The notes beneath the pieces were generated by a model. It ran no database searches. It worked only from the letters and a program-made list of their open reading frames with translations, and was not told the DNA's origin. A stretch of 64,000 bases of DNA from Metamycoplasma sp051549855. Lineage in GTDB: Bacteria > Bacillota_I > Bacilli_A > Mycoplasmatales > Metamycoplasmataceae. Where the stretch lies: the NCBI RefSeq assembly GCF_051549855.1, contig NZ_CP196080.1, positions 248,001 through 312,000 on the forward strand, in the 5' to 3' direction. Position numbers and translations under genes: made by a program. Shown piece after piece: positions 1 through 11,608 of this stretch. Numbering within the stretch: position 1 is the stretch's first letter; every line of letters starts with the position of its first letter.

Positions 1-35
1 GTGTGTTGTGAGTTCGAGTCTTGCTACCCCTGCCA
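1..35 (+). tRNA. 3' part of a tRNA, probably tRNA-Trp
   Basis: Only the 3' half is inside the window. The T arm is GTGAG-TTCGAGT-CTTGC, then the 3' acceptor strand TACCCCT, discriminator G73 and an encoded CCA at 33-35. The implied 5' acceptor AGGGGTA and G73 fit tRNA-Trp of mycoplasmas, which would be the UCA reader needed for the many TGA codons here. The anticodon lies outside the window, so the identity is inferred. Confidence 0.75.
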
Positions 36-51
36 TTATTGATAGATTTAG

Positions 52-76
52 AATCGGCTAAAAGCCGGTTTTTTGT
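52..76 (+). terminator. Intrinsic terminator of the upstream tRNA
   Basis: Eight-pair stem (AATCGGCT at 52-59 with AGCCGGTT at 63-70, loop AAA) followed by a T-rich run. It lies 17 nt after the CCA end of the partial tRNA. Confidence 0.75.
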
Positions 77-98
77 TTGTTTTTTAGCCAAAAAAGCA

Positions 99-121
99 CA
101 AAAAAAGTAGCTCTGGCTACC
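99..121 (-). terminator. Intrinsic terminator of tRNA-Thr
   Basis: Read on the minus strand: GTAGC, a 4-nt loop, GCTAC, then a run of at least six T. It lies about 20 nt downstream of tRNA-Thr. Confidence 0.75.
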
Positions 122-139
122 TCGGACAATTTCTTGAAA

Positions 140-214
140 TGGTGCCGTCAACTGGATTTGAACCAGCGACCCCTTCCTTACCATGGAAGTGCTCTGCCCC
201 TGAGCTATGACGGC
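140..214 (-). tRNA. tRNA-Thr (anticodon GGU)
   Basis: 75-nt cloverleaf with encoded CCA. Acceptor GCCGTCA pairs with TGACGGC. The D arm is GCTC-AGGGGCA-GAGC. The anticodon stem CTTCC/GGAAG closes loop ATGGTAA, giving anticodon GGT. The T arm is GCTGG-TTCAAAT-CCAGT. Anticodon GGU reads the threonine codons ACC and ACU. The gene has its own promoter and terminator. Confidence 0.93.
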
Positions 215-230
215 AACTAATTAATAAATT

Positions 231-290
231 AATTATACTTGAAAAGTCTAAAAAAATTAGTTTTTAACTATAATTATTATCTAAAGAGGA
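231..290. promoter_or_regulatory. Divergent promoters for tRNA-Thr (-) and rluB (+)
   Basis: A minus-strand TATAAT (complement of 232-237) lies 17 nt before the tRNA-Thr 5' end. A plus-strand TATAAT at 269-274 is followed by an AAAGAGGA ribosome site and the ATG at 294. No strong -35 is seen for either. Confidence 0.6.
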
Positions 291-293
291 GCT

Positions 294-1010
294 ATGCAAA
301 ATAATCAAAGTGAAAAGTTACAGAAATTTATTTCAGCATCAGGGTTGATGTCAAGAAGAAAAGCCGAAGAAGAAATTCAAAGAGGAATGTTTAAAATCAA
401 TGGCAATGTGGCAAAATTAGGTGACAGAGTAACAAAATATGATGCAGTTTTCTACAAAAATAAAAAGCTAGTAATTGATAAAAAAAGAGTTTATGTTTTA
501 CTGAATAAACCTAAATACGTTATTACTTCCGTTAGCGATCCGCAAAACCGAAAAACAGTTAAAGACATTGTCAATCTTAAAGAATATATTTACCCAGTAG
601 GAAGACTGGATTTTGATACGTCCGGAATCATTTTGTTAACTAATGATGGTGAGTTAACTAATAATTTATTGCATCCGAGCAATGAAGTTGAGCGTGAATA
701 TATTGCTACCTTACAAAAACCTTTATCTGATTCAGAACTTAATTTTCTTAATTCAAAAGATGTTTTCATTGAAGGAAAACGTTCACTTCAAAATGTAACT
801 CATATTCAAAACAATGATTATTCAGTAGTTTTAAAAGAAGGACGTTACCATCACGTTAAAAACTTGTTTTTAGAAGTTAATAATAAAGTTACTTCACTAC
901 ATCGTCAAAAATTTGCTACTTTAACCGATAAAGGTTTGAGAGTTGGAAAATGAAGATTTCTAACTGATCAGGAAGTCAATAATCTCAAAAAAATGATAGT
1001 AAAAAAATAA
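294..1010 (+). CDS. rluB: Ribosomal large/small subunit pseudouridine synthase (RluB/RsuA family)
   Basis: 238 aa; read through one TGA(Trp) at 951-953. The product should isomerise a specific uridine of rRNA to pseudouridine. Residues ~7-50 form an S4 RNA-binding domain (EKLQKFISASGLMSRRKAEE). The catalytic loop GRLDFDTSG has Asp106, followed by ILLTNDGEL, typical of the RsuA/RluB/RluE/RluF group. The start is set by AAAGAGGA just upstream. It stands alone between tRNA-Thr and nox, with its own promoter and a terminator shared with nox. RluB is favoured over RsuA by the general look of the sequence, but the exact target uridine cannot be decided from sequence. Confidence 0.88.
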
Positions 1011-1042
1011 GTCCCAACCGGAGAAACGGTGGGACTTTTTCT
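1011..1042. terminator. Convergent terminator between rluB and nox
   Basis: GTCCCaACCG (1011-1020), loop GAGAAA, CGGTGGGAC (1027-1035), then T5 on the plus strand. The stem has one bulged A. It starts directly after the rluB stop codon. Minus-strand use for nox is possible but there is no good T-run on that side. Confidence 0.75.
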
Positions 1043-1060
1043 ATCTTTAAGCTATGTTAA

Positions 1061-2434
1061 CTATTTTTTGTATTTTAGACCTAAAGCGTGTAGCATTGGA
1101 ACTAAGAAGAAGTTGAATGGTTTGTTGAAGTGTGGTAAGAAGTAAACGTCTGTTAGAGCGATTTCTGGAAGTGTTAATCCTTTTTGTAGTGCTAAAGCAA
1201 ACATGTAAATTACTTCAGTGTGGATTGCTTTACCTCAAGAACCAATTTGAACTCCTAAAAGTTTAAAGTTTTTAGGGTTGTAAACGATTTTACATGAAAC
1301 TTTTTCATAGTTTGACATAAATTCTGGTCTGTCGTTGTCTGTTCATGATGATTCAGCAACTTCGTCTTCTTTAAATCCTAGTTTCAGAGCCATTTGTTTT
1401 GTCAGTCCAGTTGATGCATAGTGACAATCAAATACGTTAATAGCATTTGTTCCTGCAACTCCTGGGAATGGAACGTTTAGTCCTGCTAGGTGTAAAGCAG
1501 CAACTAGTCCTGATTTAACTGCGTTTGTTGCAAGTGCTGTGTGTGCGTAGTTGTGTAGAACAACGTTTTGCATTGCAGCTGAATCTCCGATTGCATAAAT
1601 ATCTTGATCTGAAATTGATCTTTGGAATTCATCAACTTTGATTGCTCCGTTTGGTAATTTTTCAACTCCGTCAATAGCATCTGTACGTGGTTTAAATCCG
1701 ATACATAGAATTACTAAATCAGCTTTGTATTCACCTTTGTCAGTAACAACACTTGAAACGTGTTCTCCATCTTTTGATTTGAATTCTTTAACTGATTCAC
1801 CAAGATGTAATTTAACTCCAGAAGCTTTCATGTTGTTTTCCATTACATCTGTAAATTCTTTATCAAAGTAGTTAGGTGTTACTCTGTCTTGTAGGTCAAT
1901 TAGAGTTACATTTTTACCTTTTTGGTGGAATGCTTCTACTAATTCAACTCCAATGTATCCTGCTCCTACAACAACAACATCTTTAATTTTTTCATCGTTA
2001 GCTTTTTCAACGATTTCTTCAGCGTGTTGGAATAGTTTTGAAAGTAAAATGTTTTTGTATTGACGTCCTGGGAATGGAGGTTCGATTGGTCATGTTCCTC
2101 CAGCAAAAACTAGTTTGTCATAACTATCTTCGAACTCTTCACCAGTTAAAACATTTTTAACAACTACTTTTTTGTTTGCACGGTCAATTTTAATTACTTC
2201 ATGGTTGATTTTTAGATCAACTCCGTACTCATTTCTTAGAATATCTGGTGATGAGTAGAATAATCCAGCAGGATCAGTAAATTCTCCCCCAACTCAGATT
2301 GCGATTCCACATCCTAAAAATGATGTGTTATTGTTACGGTCATAAGCAACTACATGAGCATCAGGATTAACAGTTTTTAAAGTTCTTAAAAATGATGTTC
2401 CAGCGTGGTTTGCTCCAACTACTAAAATTTTCAT
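1061..2434 (-). CDS. nox: NADH oxidase (water-forming, FAD-dependent)
   Basis: 457 aa, with several TGA(Trp) codons. It oxidises NADH with O2, giving water, and so regenerates NAD+ for glycolysis in the cytoplasm. Sequence support: the N-terminal FAD-binding fold MKILVVGANHAGTSF; the redox-active Cys42 in SFLGCGIA; a second dinucleotide-binding motif VVVGAGYIGVELVEAF for NADH; the FAD site IYAIGDSAA; and a C-terminal dimerisation domain ending near LGLKYKK. Length and Cys42 match known Nox/CoA-disulfide-reductase relatives; Nox is preferred because single-Cys water-forming enzymes are standard in mycoplasmas. The start follows AAAGGA. It pairs functionally with xfp and tpiA elsewhere in the window. 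Confidence 0.93.
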
Positions 2435-2847
2435 AGTTAGTTTCCTTTCTCTTTAAAAATTATTTATACATATTTGTAACCTAATTTTATTACAAATGTA
2501 AATTGATATTATCAATTTTTTATATGTAAAAGACTCAACTAATGCATCGTTTTAGCGGTCTTTGTCCTGATTAATATTGATAAAAAATTAAAAAGTAGTT
2601 TTTTCAGTGTTTTTTTTACACAAAAAACCGCTTTTATAAAAATATTAAATCTGTTTGATAGTGCAACAAAAAATTAAAAAGACTGAAAAAAATGAATTGT
2701 TTTCAAAATTGAAATTGTTTTGTTTTTAATGGCTAAATAGTCAAATTTCGAAGCATTTAAAGGCTGTAAGTAATGTATAATTAAAGATATTAAAAATTAC
2801 ATTTTTATTTATGTTTACAAAACATTAATTTATTTAGGAGTAAAACA
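2435..2847. other. 413-bp divergent intergenic region, nox / GA-module protein
   Basis: No gene is seen. A TATAAT at 2776-2781 can serve the gene starting at 2848, giving a ~60-nt leader with AGGAG ahead of the ATG. AT-rich -10-like sites for nox lie near 2465-2485 on the other strand. Around 2597-2635 a T-rich/A-rich arm pair (GTTTTTTCAGTGT ... ACACAAAAAAC) could fold into a hairpin, function unknown. Confidence 0.45.
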
Positions 2848-5800
2848 ATGAGTAAAAGCAAAAAAGTTTTATTGAGTAGCTCTGCTGTTATTTCAACAAT
2901 TGCCCTATCAGGAGCAATGTTGTCTGCAACAACTTCAGAAGACAATGCAACTTTAGAAGCGGCAAGACAACGTGTTCTTGATTATTTACCTAATGCAGGA
3001 TTAGGAGATAAAGAAGAGACATTTGCAGCTAAAATTCGTGAAGACAAAGTTGAAAATTTCACAAACGGTGGAAAAAAATGATTTGACGCCGTTAACGCTT
3101 ATGCTTCACTAGCAAACGAAGCACAACAATTAATTAACAAAATTGATGATGCTACAACTACACAAACAAACATTAAAAGCAATTCAGAAGTTAGTGCAAT
3201 TTTTGATGGTAGTGCAGATGTTAAATTATTAGAAGCTTTAAACAAAAAATTTGCTAGTGAAAATGCTAAAACATCATTTAGTGCAAAAACAAGTGAAATC
3301 AAGCAATCATTACAAACTTTAGCACCAGAATTTAATACTGACGATCAAGGGAGTGTTTCATATTCTAACAATGATGCAAACCAACAACTTGTATCAAAAG
3401 CTCAAAACGATTATCAATCAGCATCATTAGCTTTAGATGGTCTAAGCACTTTAAAATCAGCTCTTGAAGTTGTTAAGAACTCAGACTTGTCAGATGATAT
3501 TAAAGGATTTTTAAACTTAGTTTTAGCAAATGCTCAAAACTTAGAAACTTTAAATTCAAGTCTAGAAACTACAAAACTTTACATTACTGCTTTAGACAAT
3601 GCTAATCAAGCATATCAAGACTATGCAAAAGTTCGTAGTGAAGATAAATACAAAACATTACGTGACTCTTCAACTCAAGATAAGTACTCAGTATTCAATG
3701 GTTTATTGAGTCAATTAGGTTCTTTAGCAACTGCAGATCAAACTTTCAATGCACGTAGTTATCCAAGTCAATCAATCGAACAAGTAAATTCTGAAGTTGA
3801 CAAATTATCAGCTAAAACTAGCGCTGTTGTGAAAGCATTTGCTACTTTGGATGGAGACAAACAAAAAGCTAAAAATGACATTAATGCTTTAGATCTAGAA
3901 CAAAGTAAAAAAGATGAATACTTACAAAAAGTTCAACAAGTTGCTACCAACACTCTTTTAACATATGATGCAAATCAAGAAACATTAAATTCAATTGTTA
4001 AAGAAGCAACTGAATTTTCACAGTCATATTTAAATTCACTAAAACAAGAATTACAAAAACAAATTGACAATATTAGATCACTAACAAGCGAAAAAGAAGA
4101 ATTCTTAAAACCTTATGTTGAAAAAGTAGCAAGCCAAACAGTAAGTGGCAGCGATTTAAAAATTGCAGTTGACGAATTAACAAAAGTATTCTATGAAACA
4201 AAACTACAACAAGCATTAGATAAAGCAAGCAAAGTAGAAAATCAAAGTGCTTCACTTTCACAATCAGTAGCTAGCGTTCAAGCAACTCTTCAAAATTTAA
4301 ATGATGTTTACAAAACTGAAGGTGCAGTTGACCAAGTTTTAACTAATTTCGAACAGGCATACAACAAAAACAACTTAGAATTAGCAGTTGAAAAAGCAGA
4401 AGCAAGTGCAAAATTAGCAGATCAAAAAGTTGATGCTTTAGAAGAAAATAGTGACGTTAAAGCAAAACTTTCTACCGCTTTAGAAACATTTAAACAAAAT
4501 ATTACTGAAGCAAAAGAAGCATTAAGCCAAGAAGGTGCTACTGAAGAACAACTTAACCAAAAAGCTGACCAACTAAATCTAGCAAATGCTGTTTATGGAG
4601 CAAAACAAGATATTGAATTAGTAGTTAAACAAACTAATCTATCTCAAGATCCAATTTCAAGCCAAGTAAGTCAAGGATTAGCAAATCTAGAACAACTACT
4701 TTCATCTTCAAATTCAGTTCAAGAAATCGAAAAAGCAGACCAGGATTTAGTACTTTTAAGTGAAAAGAACCTATTACTATACGCTGTAGAATCAATTGAA
4801 AAAGTTCAAACTAGAAACACTACTCTTGAAGAAGCATTAGGTTTTGCAAAACAAAGACTAAACGAGCAAACAAGAGTTCTAAGTCAATGAAGAGCTTGAG
4901 GTCAAGAAGCATTAAACACATTAAATACATACAACTCACAAGTCGATAAATCAAAACAAAGACTATTAAACTTAATTTCAGTTGCTCAAGATACTGTTAA
5001 TAGTGACAAGTCTAAAGAATTTTTAACTGCTAAAATCACTGAAGCAAATGAAGTTGCTAACAAAGAAAATCAAAGTCCTGAAGACTATCAAAATGCTTAC
5101 TTCAGTCTATTTGTTGCTATTGCTAAAGATGCTTTAGTACAAAAAGTTTATGAGGCAAATCAAGTTGCTGATTTACAAGCAGAAACTAAAGAAGCTATTA
5201 ATGAAGCAAGCCAAGTTATCGAAGTTGCTGATAGTGAAATCAGTCCAAAAATGGTTTCAGATGCTATTGCTAAAATTGACAGTGCACTAGTTAAAAATGC
5301 TTTATATGTTCTAATCCATGCAAGTCATGACAAAACAAACCCATATCTAGAAAGCAAATTGTACTTTGCAAGAGAATTGGCTAAAAAAGATGCTGTAACA
5401 GAAGCAGAAATTCTTGTAATTACAGCAAGAATTACAGATGCCGAAGCAAAACAACCACTATATGATGCTTTAGAAGATGCTTATGATGTAGTTAACAAGT
5501 CAAACAATTTAAAACAAAACATCACAAAAGCTACTGATTACTTAGCAAATCCACAAAGAGCAACCCGTTCAGCCGAAGATTATCAAAATGCTGCTAAAAG
5601 TTTACAAAGAGCAATTAAACTAAACGAAGCATACTTAGAATTAGCAAACAAACAAAACTCAGAACACTTTGGTCTACATCTATACAAAGCAGTAACAGAA
5701 GCTCAAAACAAACTTGCTGATTTAACTAGCACTGATGAAAACTTAGCAAACGATGTTATTGCAAGCTTAGTTTTAGCTGAAAACCAAGACATTATTAGCA

Positions 5801-8800
5801 ATGAAATTGATAGAGTTAACCAGGATCAATTGGCAGCTAAAGCATTGCAAAATGAATTACAACAAGCAAACAAAGCTTTAGAAGATACAAACCTTGACAA
5901 TCAGAAAGCAACTGAAATTGCTTCAATGTTACAAAATGCTTTAACTAACTATGCACTATCAAGATCTTCAGCTTATAAACAACTACAAGATACTTACTTA
6001 GCAAATGTTCAATATCAATGAAATTCAGCTGCTAAATTAGTTTTAGATGAAGCTAAGAAAATGTTAGACGACAGCAATAGTTATGAAGCAAGTGACTTTG
6101 AAAAAGCAACTCAAGCAATTGAACAAGTAGTAATCAAAATTAAATTACAACAAGCAATTACTAATGCTAACAATCAAGCCACTTTAGATAAAGGACTAAG
6201 CTCACAACTTTCACAAGTTATTGCTTCAGCTGCTAATAGTATTGATGAAAGTGTTGAAAATCTAAACAACATCATTAGCCAAATCCAAACAGCAACTGCT
6301 AAAAACAGTTTAAATCTAGCTTTAGATAAAGCACTAGCAATAGAAAATAAAAACCCACTACTAGTACAAGAAATTGCTACTTCACAAGCACTTTTGGCAA
6401 AAGATGGACAAAACTACAGCCAACAAGCGCTAGCACTTGAATTACAAATAAGCAGAACTAACTTAGTAAACGCTATTAATCTAGCAAGTATCTGAGTAAT
6501 TGAAAATAACGACCAAAATTACTATGCTAATTCAGATCTAAAATCAGTTATTGACTTTGCATACAATGAACAATACGAACTATTCTTAGAAAATGTAAAA
6601 AGATACACTGCTCCTTCGCGTGAAACAATTCAATATTATGATCAATTAACAACTAATGTAAAATTAGCTGTACTCAAAGCTAAATTACAAACTGCTTTAA
6701 AAGTAGCTTCAACTGCTTATGGACTAAACCACTTAGACGAAGTTAAACAAAATGCTAAAAACTTACTAACAACATTCAATTCAGAAATGTTAGAAGATAG
6801 TCAAAAAGCAGCTCAAATTCAAAAAGCTACTGACGACATTTTCAAAGTTTTAGCTACTCAAGAACTACAACAACTTTCAGATACAATTGATAAAGAAGAA
6901 AATAGTCTTCCTGAAAACGTAACAAGCTTAAATAATGAAGCAAAACAACTCCTAAATAATGTTTTAGAAGACTCAACCAAAACACAAGATTTCTTGTCAA
7001 AAGCAAAAGAATTACTAACAGCCTACACAAACTTCTTAAAAGAAAATAACTTATTAAAAGACAAAAATGCTGTTACAATCAACTACTTCAACACTTTAAT
7101 TTACAAACATTCAGCAAGTGATTTAACCAAATTAGTAAATGAAGTTAATGCTAGCCAGGATGCTAAGAGTGATAAATTAAATACTGAACTACAAAATGCT
7201 CAACAATTGTTAACAAAACAAGATGCTACAATTGAAGAAATCGCAACTCAATATAATAATTTACAAAAAGCACTACTAAGAAATGAAGTAAACGACATAA
7301 TCAAAGATGGACAAGAACACAATGCTTGAATTCACAAAACACCTACTTCATTAAAAGACTGTGCACAAGCAATTGTTAATGACGAAAATGCTTCAGTTTC
7401 TGATTTAACTAAAGCTCTTGCATATACAAAATACTACCTAGAAGATAATAAAGTTAATGTTTTAGACAAAAGTTTAGACCAAGTTGAAAAAATTAGTCCT
7501 GCTTCTTCAGAACTAAAAACTTGACAAACAAAAGCAAGTGAATTACTATACTCAATTCCTTACTATGCAATGGCAAAAAGCCTAAACTCAAGTTCTGATT
7601 TATTAATTACTCGTGCTTTATATGAAGCAATTAATGATGCAGCACCAAGCCTAAAATTAAACGATTTACAAATTCAACTTGATGCTTATAACCAAGAACT
7701 AAAATCTCAAGCAATTAACTCAACATTGACTGATTTATTCAACTCATTAATTGCCAAAGCTAATGAATATGTTGCAAATCCAAACCAACCAAGTGTCGAA
7801 GAAGTGCAAACATTAGCAAACCAAATCAAATCAGCCCTATTAGTTAATGAATTAGCAAACTCAGTTTCACAAGCCAACATCTTAGTAATCTCAGGTGCTT
7901 TACAAACTGCAATTGATGCAAGTACACAATTAGTAAACAACCAAAAAGAAGCAATTCTAAACAATCAAGATTTTGCTGCTAACAATACAAAAGTTGAAAA
8001 CCAAACAACTGAATTAAAATATGCAATTGCTTCGAATAGATTGGCATTAGTATTACAAAAAGTTGCTACTTTACCAAAACTAGCTACTGCTTTAGATGCT
8101 GAAAATAAAAAAGCACAAACAACATACGAAAACAAAGCACTTACTCAAAATGATTACACAGTTGCTTCTGAAGAATTACTATCAGCTTACAATGCAGAAC
8201 TAGAAGCAAAATCTGAGGCAATGGAACAACTTCAAAGTTTAATCAGCGAAGCAGATCCATTAGCAAACAAAACTGATGAACTAAGCAAACAATTACAAAG
8301 TGCTAAAGAATTATCTAATGATGCAACAAGTGAAGAAGTTAATACTCAAATCAGTGATCTTGAAAAAGCAATTCTACGTTCAAAAATGACAAACAATGTC
8401 ACTGTTGCAAACCAATTAAGCGCGCAATCATCAAACTTAAGAAAAGCTGTTACAGAAGCACAAAACGCATTACAAAATGCTGAATCTAACACAACAGCAT
8501 TACAAGAAGCACACAAAACATTAGTGCAAGAATTACAGCAAAACAAACTAAAAACCGCAATCGAAAAAGCACAGCATGCTCAATCACAAATTACTAAAGA
8601 TTTAGCAAGAGATATTCAAAGAGCACAAAATGTATTGCAAAGCTCGCAAGTAATTAATGATTGAAATAAAGCAGCTGACAACTTGAATTTAGTTGTTGAC
8701 AAAGAATTGTTACGTAATTTAGTAACTAAAGCAAATGAAATCGCTAACCCAACTCCTAAATTACAACTTCAAATTGATTTAGCCACTCTATATCTATATG

Positions 8801-10818
8801 AAGTTCCAACAAAAGCAACACACGTTAGCGAAGCATTAAAAAATTTAGATAAAGCAATGCTTGCTGAAGACTTACAAAAAGCTATTAATAAAGCAAAACT
8901 ATATCTATCAGTAGACGCTAAAAATGATGAAGAACAAGCTAAGAAAGACAGTGTTGCTAAAGAATTAACTCTAGCTAAAGCGATCTACAATAACGAACAA
9001 ACTCTAAGTGCTGCTTGATACAACTACGAAGCACAAAAACTAAATAATCTTCTAGATGGAAAAGAAGAACAAACCAATTTAGCTTCAGAACTACAAACTA
9101 TTGTTGATAATGCTAAGAAATACATTGAAAACCCTACTCAAGAACAACAACAAGCAATCCAGGATATTCAACAAGCAATCACAAACAATCAAATTACTAG
9201 TGAAATCGTTGCTAAAGCAAATGATTTACAAAGACAAACAAATATTGCAAGAATGGCAAAATTATTAACACAATTGCAAGGATATGAAGACTATCTACCT
9301 AATGCTTTACCTAAACTAGAAAGTGACTTCAATGCTTATGCAAATGGTTACACAGATGACTATCAAACAACATATAACCAATTGCAAAATGCAATTAACT
9401 TGCTAGACTACATCAGCAAATGAAACAACTACAAAAATAACATTGTTGTTCCAAATCCAAGTGTTGACAGTGTATTTAACGCTTCAAAAGGTATCGATTC
9501 AATCAGTGGAGACAAATTAGTTCTAAATTCTAGCGATGAACTAACAAATGAAACAATAAGCAAGTGAACTAGCGCACTTGAAAATCAAGCACAAGCTGCT
9601 CTACTACAACTAGCAGTTGATCAAGTACAAACAATTGCTAAAAAATCAAACGATTTACAAACTGCTTTAAACGAAGTAAACAATGTTTTAGATCAATACA
9701 AACATGCTTCAGACTCAGAACACAATCTAGATGCACAAATGCCGGCAACAGTACAAGAATTGCAAGATTTAGAAGCAAAACTAAGTACAAAAGCTGAAAA
9801 TAATGCATACATGACCAATGTAGAATTATTGCAATCAGTAAAACCTTACATTGATGAAGCTATTGATGCAAAAGCAAAAGAACTAGAAACTAAGGTTAAC
9901 ACAAATCTAGATAAAGCATTGAAACAAGTAAGTGGACAAAAAGTTGAAAATGCTCCGAGTGCTGATGATCTATACAATTTAGCAAATGAAGTTGTCACAA
10001 TGATTTCTTCACAAAAAGAAGAACTTAAAACTCTAGTAGTTTCAGCAAATGAAATTCAATCAAAATCAATGGACTTAACTCCTGCTATTAACAGAGCTCA
10101 TTTAGTATTGAATGATATTAACGCAACCAGTGCTGAAATTACAAAAGCACAATCACAATTACAAGATGCTGTTAATAAAAATGTTCTAACTGAAACAATT
10201 AACATTGCAATGGAATTAGAAGATCGCTCAGACTTCTTAGAATCAAAACTAAATGAAGCATTAGACGTTTACAAAAACTCAAGTGCTACTCCAGAACAAA
10301 TCAAAGTTGCCTTAGAAAATCTTCTAAAAGCGCTAAGCGGTCAAACAGTGGGAGATAAATTTGCTAAACTAAGCTTCAACCATCTAAATAAGGGTCAAAA
10401 AGCTGCATTAATAAATGAAGCTTACCAAGGTGAAAAATCATTTGATGATTTAAATAAAGAAGCTACTGATTTAAATCAAGCAATGAGTAAATTAAAAGAC
10501 ACTATTGCTAATAAACAAATCGACAAAGACAACCTAAAACACTTATCTGCTAAGAGTTTAGCTGAATACAAACAAAACTTAGCTGATTCACAAGAATTAG
10601 TAAAAGCCGATTCAGAAACAAATGCAACTTTAGATGATGTTAAAGCTAAAGCAGAAGCATTCGATAAATTCAATGATGAAGCAAGCAAAAACAAAGCTAA
10701 AGCAATCAAAAATAGAAAATACATGATCTGAACTCTAGCAACATTACCATTCATCGTTTTAGGAGCTGCAATTTACTCACTAGGACTAGTTAGAGCCAAA
10801 AACAAAAGAAACAAATAA
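2848..10818 (+). CDS. Giant membrane-anchored helical surface protein with GA module (Ebh-like)
   Basis: 2,656 aa in one frame once TGA is read as Trp. Residues ~7-28 (VLLSSSAVISTIALSGAMLS) are a signal peptide or anchor. The body is almost all alpha-helical, rich in A, Q, L, N, K and E, with repeated patterns of the FIVAR/EbhA type (L..AI..A..L). Residues ~2503-2552 (FAKLSFNHLNKGQKAAL ... LNQAMSKLKDTI) match the GA module, known in other bacteria to bind serum albumin. The C terminus has a membrane helix (IWTLATLPFIVLGAAIYSLGL) and a KNKRNK tail, so most of the chain should be outside the cell. The start follows AGGAG. It is monocistronic with its own terminator. Adhesion or host-protein binding is inferred, not shown. 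Confidence 0.85.
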
Positions 10819-10830
10819 TAATTTCTAGTT

Positions 10831-10856
10831 AAAGTGCCTGTCGGGCACTTTTTCTT
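10831..10856 (+). terminator. Intrinsic terminator of the GA-module gene
   Basis: AAAGTGCC (10831-10838) pairs with GGCACTTT (10844-10851), 5-nt loop, then a T-rich stretch. It lies 12 nt after the stop codon. Confidence 0.85.
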
Positions 10857-10939
10857 TGTCCTGACACAAAAGCAACAAAAATTAACCTAAAAAGGCACAA
10901 AAATTGTGTTTTTCTTTTAAACTTCACTTTTTTAACAAT

Positions 10940-11078
10940 GTAGTAAAATACTACTCCATTGGTTTGAAATAAGAAAAAAGCACCAACAAACAAAAAATGA
11001 CTCTAAATTAATATATGATTTAGAAGCTTTTTAAAGCAGGAAATGCCTCAAAAATAATCAGATAAATGTTGGTTTTTT
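10940..11078 (+). ncRNA. Candidate structured RNA or leader (weak)
   Basis: The 384-bp gap between two genes contains several perfect pairings in order. GTAGTA-AAA-TACTAC is at 10940-10954. TCTAAAT (11002-11008) pairs with ATTTAGA (11018-11024). GCTTT-TT-AAAGC is at 11026-11037. ACCAACA (10982-10988) can close the whole with TGTTGGT (11067-11073), directly followed by T-residues to 11078. No ORF explains it. It does not resemble SRP RNA, RNase P or tmRNA as far as I can see. It could also be chance pairing in AT-rich DNA, or the 5' leader of the lipoprotein gene at 11203. Confidence 0.2.
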
Positions 11079-11202
11079 GACTTCCTATATTCAGATTTCA
11101 TGAAGTTTATTTTAGTTAATATTTCTTTGACTACTCTTGTTACTTTATTTTGCAAATACAAGAGGATTTACATGTTTTTTAAATTTAAAATCAGGAGAAA
11201 AA

Positions 11203-11505
11203 ATGACAAAAGTTAAAAAAACTCTGATAGCGATGGGATTAGTTTCAGCATCAGTTATTGCTATTTCAGCACCAGTAATCTCTTGTGGAAACAAAAAAGA
11301 ATCTGCTACACCTGAAAGAGACAAATTAAGAGTAACACTTGACAAACTTGTAACAGCATACAAATCACTTGGAATTTGAGACACACTTAAATCTCAGTTA
11401 GAGCCTGTTTTTTCACAACTTAACAGCATAACAGAAGAACAAGCAAAAATTGTTAACGATACTTGAACCAAAACATTAGAAGGATTGAATTTGTCACAAC
11501 ACTAA
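11203..11505 (+). CDS. Small lipoprotein
   Basis: 100 aa, with two internal TGA(Trp) codons. The N terminus MTKVKKTLIAMGLVSASV is a signal peptide ending in the lipobox VISC, with Cys28 as the lipid-modified residue after cleavage by LspA (encoded at 54771). The mature part is only ~73 aa, charged and helical (DKLRVTLDKLVTAYKSLG ... NDTWTKTLEGLNLSQH). The start at 11203 follows AGGAG; a longer in-frame start at 11137 lacks a ribosome site. The short length suggests a relic or a stand-alone N-terminal part of a larger lipoprotein family. Function unknown. Confidence 0.8.
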
Positions 11506-11540
11506 AATCCAAGTAAACACTAAACATAAGTATAAAAAAC

Positions 11541-11566
11541 CGTGAGCTTATTACTCGCGTTTTTTT
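11541..11566 (+). terminator. Intrinsic terminator of the small lipoprotein gene
   Basis: CGTGAG (11541-11546), 7-nt loop, CTCGCG (11554-11559), then T7. Confidence 0.8.
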
Positions 11567-11570
11567 GACA

Positions 11571-11595
11571 AAAAAACACTCGCCTTAGCGAATGT
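11571..11595 (-). terminator. Intrinsic terminator of the 37-aa ORF
   Basis: On the minus strand ACATTCGC, loop, GCGAGTGT and then T6. The stem includes one G-U pair that works only in minus-strand RNA, which fixes the orientation. It sits back to back with the plus-strand terminator at 11541. Confidence 0.75.
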
Positions 11596-11608
11596 CTTAA
11601 AGAATTGA

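Noticed and set aside
1638..1871. Plus-strand ORF of 77 codons inside nox
   Set aside because: It is the complement of a well-supported gene, with no ribosome site; a shadow frame.
2848..10818. Eight separate ORFs on the plus strand
   Set aside because: Same frame, broken only by TGA(Trp); one protein.
10940..11078. SRP RNA, RNase P RNA, tmRNA or a riboswitch in this gap
   Set aside because: I looked for their conserved cores and saw none; only a generic structured RNA remains as a weak candidate.
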